Assembly (NCBI RefSeq): GCF_000225345.1
Contig: NC_015977.1
Coordinates: 213,501 to 277,500 of the forward strand
DNA length: 64,000 bases
DNA from: Roseburia hominis A2-183
Lineage (GTDB): Bacteria; Bacillota; Clostridia; Lachnospirales; Lachnospiraceae
Direction: 5' to 3'
Positions within the stretch are counted from its first letter, which is position 1. Each line of letters starts with the position of its first letter. Positions 57,776-64,000 of this stretch are shown here, one piece after another. The position numbers were made by a program, and so were the translations under genes. The notes beneath the pieces are model-generated. The model saw only the letters and a program-made list of their open reading frames with translations, did no database searches and was not told where the DNA came from.

Positions 57776-58569
57776 GGGGGAAGTGCTGATTGATTTTACG
57801 GAAAACGGCAGCAGTGCACAGGGGAATCTCATGTATGAGGCGAATCCGGGCGGAGCACCCTGCAATGTGCTGGCAATGCTGCAGAAGTTTGGACATAAGA
57901 CCGCGTTTTTTCTTTTTACCGGAATCCGGGCGCGGATATGATGCTGCGTACAGAGGAACTGCAGGAGCAGATCTTAAAGGACACCCGCATATTTCATTTT
58001 GGCACGCTCTCGATGACGGATGAGCCGGTGCGAAGCGCCACAGGACATGCCATTGAGACCGCAAAGGCAAACGGGGCGATGCTCTCCTTTGATCCGAACA
58101 TAAGGGAACCGCTCTGGCGGTCATTGGAAGAGACGAAGAGACAGACTGCTTACGGGATGGAAGTGTGCGATGTGCTGAAAATATCGGACAATGAGATCTG
58201 GTGATTTACCGGCGAGGAGGATTTCGACCGCGAGTGGACATGCTTTGGCGGGAATACTACATTCCTCTGATTCTGTTGTCGATGGGAAGCGGGGGAAGCC
58301 GGGCATACTGCAGCAGCCGCAGAGCCGAACAACCTGCATTTATACAGGCGGGCACGATCGAGACGACCGGAGCGGGAGACACGTTCGGTGCATGCTGCCT
58401 GCACTATATTCTGGAACACGGCGTGGCGGGATTTGGCACGACGGAGTTGGAAGAGATGCTGCGTTTTGCAAATGCGGCGGCATCGATTGTCACGACACGA
58501 CGCGGAGCGCTGCGCGTGATGCCGGAACCGGAGGAAATACAGGCGCTTCTTGCAGAAAAAAGCATTTGA
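57756..58569 (+). pseudogene. Degraded PfkB-family sugar kinase (fructokinase-like)
   Basis: Three pieces in three different frames together cover most of a ribokinase-family kinase. The first (57775-57941) is GEVLIDFTENGSSAQGN...NPGGAPCNVLAMLQKFGHKTAF. The second (57938-58204) is ADMMLRTEELQEQIL...LSFDPNIREPLWRSL...KISDNEIW. The third (58201-58569) ends with IETTGAGDTFGACCLHYILEHG, the catalytic GAGD motif. Around 57910-57935 some 60 residues are missing, and another frame change lies near 58205-58300. The start codon is lost at the junction with the previous remnant. It is clearly non-functional. Confidence 0.9.
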
Positions 58570-58580
58570 GCGGTGTCGTT

Positions 58581-59465
58581 TCAGGTATCGCTCTGCAGAT
58601 GTTCCATCAGCTTCTGGGCAGCGATGCTCTTCGGGCGGCTTGTGTCCCGGATGAGGCAGATCTCACGTTCCGGGATCGGCTCGACCAGACGGATGGGAAG
58701 CACTTCCCCGCGCGCAATCGGTTCGGAGGCGAGTGCTTCCGGATAGAAGCCGATGCCGAGATTGTGCGCGACCATGGGCAGAATCTGATCGGTCGTGGAG
58801 GCTTCCATGTCCGGTGAAAATACAAGATGATGACTTAGAAAATACTGGGAATACAATTCTCTCGTGCCGGTTCCGGCTCCGAGAGAGATAAAAGGAACCT
58901 CCGACAGGTCGTGCAGACTCTGCATGCGGGAGGCAATAGCGGCATAGGAAGAACCTCCGATCAGGATTTCGCGAAAGGATAAAAGCGACGTCTTGTGAAG
59001 AGGTTTTTTGATGTCGATCGGGGTCGTCACCACGGAAAAATCGACGGTGCCGTGCGACAGGGCACGGATGGCCTGCGGTGTGGAATGGTTGGAAATCTGC
59101 AGGCGCACATGTGGATAATTGTGGTGGAAAAGCTCCAGTTTGTTCAAAAGAAACAGGCGCAGAGCCGTCTCGCTCGCGCCGATGGTCACAAGACCGCTTT
59201 CGAGACTTTTGTCTTTTAAGATTTCCTGTTCCCCGAGCATCAGCTGTTCGTTGGCGATAGCGACATGGGAGAAGAGGCGTTCCCCCTCCGGCGTCAGGCT
59301 GACACCGCGGTTGGTGCGCACAAGCAGCTTGCAGCCGAGCTCGCTCTCGAGCAGATTCATGCAGCGGGAGAGATTCGGCTGGTTGTTCCCAAGAATCTCA
59401 GCAGCTTTGGAAAAGCTTTGATATTGTGCAACATAGTAAAAAATGCGGTAGTAATCCAGCGTCAT
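58581..59465 (-). CDS. LysR-family transcriptional regulator
   Basis: A 294-residue regulator: N-terminal winged HTH (about 1-60; FSKAAEILGNNQPNLSRCMNLLESELGCKLLVR) and a LysR substrate-binding domain (about 90-290). ATG 59465 follows AAGGAGG at 8 bases; an in-frame upstream ATG (59486) lies before that site. It diverges from the DUF1275 gene across a 127-base AT-rich region containing TTGATATAT direct repeats, so it probably controls that gene and itself. Confidence 0.9.
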   Translation of the reverse strand: MTLDYYRIFYYVAQYQSFSKAAEILGNNQPNLSRCMNLLESELGCKLLVRTNRGVSLTPEGERLFSHVAIANEQLMLGEQEILKDKSLESGLVTIGASETALRLFLLNKLELFHHNYPHVRLQISNHSTPQAIRALSHGTVDFSVVTTPIDIKKPLHKTSLLSFREILIGGSSYAAIASRMQSLHDLSEVPFISLGAGTGTRELYSQYFLSHHLVFSPDMEASTTDQILPMVAHNLGIGFYPEALASEPIARGEVLPIRLVEPIPEREICLIRDTSRPKSIAAQKLMEHLQSDT

Positions 59466-59531
59466 GATCCGTGCCTCCTTTTGCACTCCTTGATATATGA
59501 TATTGATATATCCAATATATAAAATATACTT

Positions 59532-59560
59532 TTTACATATCTATTTTCGGTCAGTATAAT
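59532..59560 (+). promoter_or_regulatory. Promoter of the DUF1275 gene
   Basis: TTTACA (59532-59537), 17 bases, TATAAT (59555-59560). Just upstream are two TTGATATAT repeats 13 bases apart and a TATATT-rich palindrome, possible sites for the divergent LysR regulator. Confidence 0.65.
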
Positions 59561-59592
59561 ACAGAAGGATCAAGAAAGCAAGAGAGTTTGGA

Positions 59593-60312
59593 GTGATACA
59601 GGTGAAAAAGGGAAAGTTCACAGGCTGGATGACACAGGTACTTCCGGAAAAGCAGATGTCGGAAGCGTTTATCAACAGTATTTTCCTTGCAATGTCCGGA
59701 GGCTTTCAGGATGCATACACCTACTTTACCAGAGACAAGGTGTTCTCCAACGCGCAGACGGGCAATGTGGTGTTGATGAGCCAGCATTTTATGATGGGAG
59801 AGTGGAAGGACGGGCTGAAGTATCTGCTGCCGCTTCTGGCATTCGCGTTTGGCGTGCTGGCGGCGGAGCGGATACAGGCGCAGTTCCGCTTTGCCAGGCG
59901 GCTGCACTGGCGGCAGGGAATTCTGCTTCTGGAAATTGCAATCCTTCTGATTGTCGGATTCCTTCCGCAGACCCTCAACATGACGGCGACCATCCTGGTG
60001 TCGTTCTCCTGTGCGATGCAGGTGCAGGCATTCCGGAAGGTGGACGGCTATTCCTACGCCAGCACGATGTGCATCGGCAATCTGCGGAGTGGTACGGCAT
60101 CGCTTTCCATGTATTTCAGGGAGCGCCGTCCCGAGTTTTTAAAGCAGGCTCTTTATTATTTTGGCATCATCTTGTTTTTCGCGCTGGGCGCTGGGGCAGG
60201 CGGCAACTTATCGGTTCGTTACGGAGTACATGTGATCTGGGTATCAGGCGGACTTTTGATGGTGAGCGTGCTGTTAATGTTCCTGGAAAAGCTGCGTGTA
60301 TGGAACAGGTGA
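59593..60312 (+). CDS. YoaK/DUF1275 family membrane protein
   Basis: A ~239-residue integral membrane protein with about six membrane segments. The family signature is near the N-terminus: FLAMSGGFQDAYTYF and FSNAQTGNVVLM, with later AFRKVDGYSYASTMCIGNLRSGT. The function of DUF1275 proteins is unknown. The start is GTG: 59593, or GTG 59602, which is better placed after GGAG. It has its own promoter divergent from lysR. Confidence 0.85.
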   Translation: MIQVKKGKFTGWMTQVLPEKQMSEAFINSIFLAMSGGFQDAYTYFTRDKVFSNAQTGNVVLMSQHFMMGEWKDGLKYLLPLLAFAFGVLAAERIQAQFRFARRLHWRQGILLLEIAILLIVGFLPQTLNMTATILVSFSCAMQVQAFRKVDGYSYASTMCIGNLRSGTASLSMYFRERRPEFLKQALYYFGIILFFALGAGAGGNLSVRYGVHVIWVSGGLLMVSVLLMFLEKLRVWNR

Positions 60313-60337
60313 GAACAGACAGAAAGGGGAGAGTGTA

Positions 60338-61138
60338 ATGGCAACTATTTTTCCAAGGGAAGAAAAAGCGGAGCAGTTGTTCGAGAAGATTCTGGAAAAT
60401 CCGGATGCGTGTGAGCGGCTGAAGGATACGTTTTATGAGCATTTTCCGGAATCGGAGGATATGGATGCGCAGATGCCGGCGGTATCGCCACAGACTTTTA
60501 CGAGGGCGCTGTTTCAGGCATACCAGAACAAGGATCTGTCGGCATTTCTGATGGCGATCTGCGGAAACAGCATGTTTGATCTGCTGCGCAACTCTTTTCT
60601 GATCCCGATCCGGTTTGACGACAAGGGCAAGACAAACCCGATTCTTTTGACCGATGACCAGGGAATCTTAAGAGAGAAGCTCCCGGTGAACGTCCCGGAC
60701 AAGGTTTACCAGAAGTTCAGCAGAATCTATCAGCACAGGGAGCCGATCCCACAGATGCGGGAATATCTGGCGTACGGTTTCCGCGAGGAGCACCGCTACG
60801 GCGAGGAGGATCTGTCGGTGGAGAGCGTGGAGATCGGGCGACATCTGGGAATCCTGCTGCTCTATGCCATGCCGGAACATTTGCAGGAGCATCTGACGGA
60901 TGCGCAGGTGTATGTCCATGTATGGGACGCGCTGATGCGGCTTGAAGATGTGCTGCCGCGTGCCTTTATGTATTACGGGAAAATGCAGGTAAACGGGCAG
61001 GAGACCGGAAGCGAGGAACTGGGAATTTTCCTTCCGCTGCGTCATTTTGGCGATGCCATGGAGCGCAACATTGAGCAGGCAAACGGGATTGCGCTGGGGT
61101 TCCGGGAAGAGATGGAACGTTATGCCAGAAGTGTCTGA
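60338..61138 (+). CDS. Hypothetical cytoplasmic protein upstream of a FUSC-type membrane protein
   Basis: A 266-residue acidic, mostly helical protein with no signal peptide or membrane segment. Sequence features such as FLMAICGNSMFDLLRNSFLIP and VYVHVWDALMRLEDVLPRAFMYYGK did not bring a family to mind. AAAGGGGAG precedes ATG 60338. It lies 25 bases after the DUF1275 gene and about 15 before the membrane protein, so the three are probably one transcript and may act together. Confidence 0.65.
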   Translation: MATIFPREEKAEQLFEKILENPDACERLKDTFYEHFPESEDMDAQMPAVSPQTFTRALFQAYQNKDLSAFLMAICGNSMFDLLRNSFLIPIRFDDKGKTNPILLTDDQGILREKLPVNVPDKVYQKFSRIYQHREPIPQMREYLAYGFREEHRYGEEDLSVESVEIGRHLGILLLYAMPEHLQEHLTDAQVYVHVWDALMRLEDVLPRAFMYYGKMQVNGQETGSEELGIFLPLRHFGDAMERNIEQANGIALGFREEMERYARSV

Positions 61139-61153
61139 AAAGGGATGAGAAGC

Positions 61154-62461
61154 ATGAAAAAAAGTATGCCGCGCATTGGCATGAGGATTATAAAAACATC
61201 GATAGCGGCTTTCCTGATATTGTTGATTTTTACTGCGGTAGGGGCAAAGCGGTCGCCGTTCTACGTTCTGATCACGACGATCATCTGTATCCAGCCGGAT
61301 ATTGCAAACACAAAGGACACGGCATTCAACCGTGCGATCGGAACATTGATCGGCGCGGTCACCGGTGCGGTGGCGATGTTTCTGGAAATGCCGGTCAAGG
61401 GTCTGCCCGGAGGCGAACTGTGGTGGGATCTTTTAAACGCGGTAATGATCTGCATTACCATTTATCTGACGGTGCTGCTCGGCAAACAGTACATTGCGTT
61501 CATGGCGTGCGTGGCGTATTTAAGCGTTGCGGTCATCACACATGATGGAGTATCGCCGTATGAATTCCTGTTTTACAGGGTGGTGGATACTTTCCTCGGC
61601 GTGGGAATCGGCAGCCTGGTTGGCAGTTTTCACACACACGGGAAGAAGCGCAACGATGTGCTGTTCGTGGCGGAGCTGGATGATGAGCTGCGCAGTGCGC
61701 ACCGGCAGATCAGCGAATTTAACAAGACAGCATTAAATCATATGATTGACGAGGGCGCACTTTTTACCATGATTACCAGACAGACACCGGCGTCTTTGAT
61801 TGCGGAGGTCGAGCACTTAAAGCTGCGCCTGCCGGTGATCGCCCTTGACGGAGCGGTTCTGTATGATATTTATCAGAACAGGTATCTGCATGCATGCCTG
61901 ATGGAGCACGATATGGGAATCCGTATCCGGCAGCTTTTGACGGAGCAGAACCGCGCATTTTTCACCAATGTCATCGTGGATGACGTGTGGGTGATTTACT
62001 ATAACGATCTGGTGGACGAGGACCAGAAAGGATACTTAAAGAAACTCCGGACTTCGCCGTACCGCAACTATATGAAACGTGCACCGCACGATGAAGATCA
62101 TATTTTGTATTTCAGTGTTCTGGACACGCACAACCGGTTGATTATGCTGGAGAAGCAGCTTGAGGAGATGGGATTCGCCGGGAAGCTGAAATTCCTGTTG
62201 GAGGATCACGTATTCGGGGAGAAGAGTCTTCTCAAGATTCTGTCGATTGAGGCAAGCCCGCGGAACATGCTTGACCGGCTTATGAAGATGCTGCATGTGC
62301 ATCACAGTATTGTCTATGGAGACAAAGACTCGGAGACCTGCTGTGATGTGGCGGTGGCGGACAGTGATTTTAACCGGATTGTGCAGAACATCCGCGCAGA
62401 CTATACCGGAAGAAAAAGAAAGACAAGAGTGTCCAAGAAGCTGGAGGACATCCGCAATTAG
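61154..62461 (+). CDS. FUSC/aromatic acid exporter-like membrane protein
   Basis: A ~435-residue protein. The N-terminal ~170 residues hold about five membrane segments with the FUSC/ArAE pattern (KTSIAAFLILLIF, PFYVLITTIICIQPDIANTKD, NRAIGTLIGAVTGAV, FLGVGIGSLVGSF). The remaining ~260 residues are a large soluble helical domain. Proteins of this group are linked to export of aromatic or toxic compounds, but the substrate is unknown. Start: ATG 61154 is better spaced from AAAAGGG than ATG 61145. Confidence 0.78.
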   Translation: MKKSMPRIGMRIIKTSIAAFLILLIFTAVGAKRSPFYVLITTIICIQPDIANTKDTAFNRAIGTLIGAVTGAVAMFLEMPVKGLPGGELWWDLLNAVMICITIYLTVLLGKQYIAFMACVAYLSVAVITHDGVSPYEFLFYRVVDTFLGVGIGSLVGSFHTHGKKRNDVLFVAELDDELRSAHRQISEFNKTALNHMIDEGALFTMITRQTPASLIAEVEHLKLRLPVIALDGAVLYDIYQNRYLHACLMEHDMGIRIRQLLTEQNRAFFTNVIVDDVWVIYYNDLVDEDQKGYLKKLRTSPYRNYMKRAPHDEDHILYFSVLDTHNRLIMLEKQLEEMGFAGKLKFLLEDHVFGEKSLLKILSIEASPRNMLDRLMKMLHVHHSIVYGDKDSETCCDVAVADSDFNRIVQNIRADYTGRKRKTRVSKKLEDIRN

Positions 62462-62478
62462 AAAGAGAGGCAATTATT

Positions 62479-63771
62479 ATGTTAACATCAGTGACGGGAA
62501 TTAACTGGGGCGATGAAGGAAAGGGAAGAATCGTGGATCTTCTCACAGAAAAGGCGGACTATGTTGTCCGTTATCAGGGAGGCAATAACGCCGGGCATAC
62601 GGTGGTGACGGATCAGGGAAAATTTGTGCTGAATCTGCTTCCGTCCGGTATCCTGCATCCGACGGCAGTCTGTGTGCTGGGAAACGGTATGGTGATCGAT
62701 CCGGATCATCTGCGCCATGAGATTGCAATGATGCAGTATATGAAAGTAAAAGTGGATGCGTCGAACCTTAAGATTTCAGATAAGGCGACCATCTGCATGC
62801 CGTTCCATGTGAGACAGGATGTGCTTGAGGAGGAGCGGCTTTCCAAGACGGGTTCCGCATTCGGATCGACCCGGAGAGGCATCGCCTACGCCTACGGAGA
62901 TAAATATATGAAAAAGACGCTTCGGATGGGCGATCTGCTGGAACTGGATGCGCCGTCCGTACAGCATCGTTTAAAAGTTATCATCGACAGCAAGAATCTG
63001 GTGCTGGAGAATGTATACAATCAGGAACCGCTCTCCTATGATGAGATTATGGAGTGGTGCAGAAGCCAGGCAGAATTTTTCAAAGATTATATCTGCGACG
63101 TGGGAACATTGCTCGGTGCTGCTGCCGGTCAAGGGAAAAATATTCTGTTTGAGGCGCAGCTTGGAGCGCTCCGCGATATTGATTATGGCATTTATCCGTT
63201 TACATCCAGCTCCAATACAATTGCAAGCTATGCCCCGATCGGTGCCGGTATTCCGGGCTGCGCGCTCGACAACGTGGTAGGCGTCATGAAAGCATATTCC
63301 ACATGCGTAGGCGAGGGACCGTTTGTAGCGGAGACGGCGATGGGCGAAGCCTGGAATGAAAAATTGCGGGAGAGCGGCGGAGAGTTCGGCGCAGCAACAG
63401 GCAGACCGCGCCGTGTCGGACCGTTTGACGCTGTTGCAAGCCGTTACGGCATCCGGTGCCAGAAGGCGCAGGATATTGCACTGACCAAACTGGATGTGCT
63501 CGGAGCATTTGATAAAATTCCGGTAATTACGGGATACCGTCTGCACGGTGTGTTGCTTGATTCTTTCCCGACGGACAGCAGACTCGAGGAGGCAGAACCG
63601 GTGATCGAGGAACTGCCGGGCTGGGAATGCGATATTTCCGGCTGCAGAAGCTGGAAGGATCTGCCGGAAAATGCCAGAAAATATGTGTGTACACTGGAGA
63701 AACTCGTGGATCATCCGATTTATCTGGTATCTACGGGAGCAGAGAGGGATGCGTACCTGCTGCGTGAGTGA
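62479..63771 (+). CDS. purA: Adenylosuccinate synthetase
   Basis: A 430-residue enzyme that joins IMP and aspartate using GTP, the first step from IMP to AMP. Motifs: WGDEGKGRIVD (about 11-21), the NNAGHTVV loop with the catalytic His, GSTRRGIAYAYGDK, the GTP/Asp-binding TGRPRRVGPFD region and TKLDVL. GAGAGG precedes ATG 62479, 17 bases after the membrane protein gene. Confidence 0.97.
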   Translation: MLTSVTGINWGDEGKGRIVDLLTEKADYVVRYQGGNNAGHTVVTDQGKFVLNLLPSGILHPTAVCVLGNGMVIDPDHLRHEIAMMQYMKVKVDASNLKISDKATICMPFHVRQDVLEEERLSKTGSAFGSTRRGIAYAYGDKYMKKTLRMGDLLELDAPSVQHRLKVIIDSKNLVLENVYNQEPLSYDEIMEWCRSQAEFFKDYICDVGTLLGAAAGQGKNILFEAQLGALRDIDYGIYPFTSSSNTIASYAPIGAGIPGCALDNVVGVMKAYSTCVGEGPFVAETAMGEAWNEKLRESGGEFGAATGRPRRVGPFDAVASRYGIRCQKAQDIALTKLDVLGAFDKIPVITGYRLHGVLLDSFPTDSRLEEAEPVIEELPGWECDISGCRSWKDLPENARKYVCTLEKLVDHPIYLVSTGAERDAYLLRE

Positions 63772-63815
63772 CAAAAACGTCTGCGAGGGCATTTCCTATA
63801 TCCGGTTTTGTTTTT

Positions 63816-63970
63816 ATTTCATAGGAAATACCGTGATACATTCATGTGTGAAAGTGGAACTTTCCTATGAAATAAAAAACGCTCCGCGAGGATGCGCAGC
63901 TCGCGGTAAGGAAAATATCGCTTTGCGAACCGCTCGCGCGCGGAGAATCTCGCAAGCAAGATTCTTTTTT
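63816..63970 (+). repeat. Structured intergenic repeat, family 2, copy C
   Basis: Same layout as copies A and B: outer stem TTTCATAGGAA / TTCCTATGAAA, body GCTCCGCGAGGATGCGCAGC to CGCGCGGAG, final hairpin GAATCTCGC / AAGATTC followed by six T residues. It lies 44 bases after purA and may serve as its terminator. Confidence 0.8.
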
Positions 63971-63986
63971 ATTACAGGGGAGTGTA

Positions 63987-64000
63987 ATGGAAATAAACGA
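63987..64000 (+). CDS. Start of a gene cut by the window end
   Basis: ATG 63987 follows GGGGAG at 6 bases and reads MEIN before the edge. The product cannot be identified. Confidence 0.4.

Overview
The window looks like chromosome from a motile Gram-positive gut anaerobe of the Lachnospiraceae (Roseburia/Agathobacter-like). The genus is inferred from AGGAGG ribosome sites, motility genes, a class B sortase with a PKTG-type substrate, acidic RpoB/RpoC tails and the repeat content; no rRNA gene or tRNA was seen to confirm it.

Layout. 1-2058: a fold-back repeat and a FliD-like cap gene (minus strand). 2166-5955: rpmG-secE-nusG-rplK-rplA, then an L10-leader-controlled rplJ-rplL. 6100-8086: an HD-GYP protein and a short flagellin-like protein inserted between the ribosomal protein genes and rpoB-rpoC (8313-15870). 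16049-27578: a cell-surface operon of a ~2,665-residue repeat protein, a class B sortase and an LRR protein with a sorting signal. 27722-32489: the str operon (rpsL, rpsG, fusA) and tuf. 32501-38753: regulators, a RelA/SpoT-type synthetase, a small membrane protein, a methyltransferase with its TetR regulator, and a chemoreceptor. 38806-39369: a second copy of the fold-back element. 39370-47869: mutS2 with a two-component system (minus strand), then a degenerate HtrA-like protein, YhaM and an RNA uracil methyltransferase. 48069-52176: an incomplete type I modification locus with a DUF1016 nuclease and a membrane protein, behind 23-bp tandem repeats. 52268-54770: a WYL regulator/GyrI-like/GNAT operon. 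55207-58569: a LacI regulator followed by decayed genes (a MATE transporter with an internal stop, a truncated gene and a PfkB sugar kinase broken in all three frames). 58581-63771: a LysR regulator, a DUF1275 protein, an unknown protein with a FUSC-type membrane protein, and purA.

The most unusual content is non-coding. Two ~560-bp elements are nearly complete inverted repeats of themselves; their arms differ between copies but match within each copy, and each lies directly 3' of a minus-strand stop codon. A second family of ~130-155-bp elements (three copies) has an outer stem built on TTCATAGGA and a 3' terminator-like hairpin with paired changes between copies. Candidate sigma-D (flagellar class) promoters precede the FliD-like gene and the giant surface protein, which may link surface display to motility. 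Other points of interest are an HtrA relative lacking its catalytic His and Asp, a probably leaderless tetR gene with operators in its promoter, a type I locus without hsdR, and a palindromic GC-rich insertion inside a GyrI-like gene.
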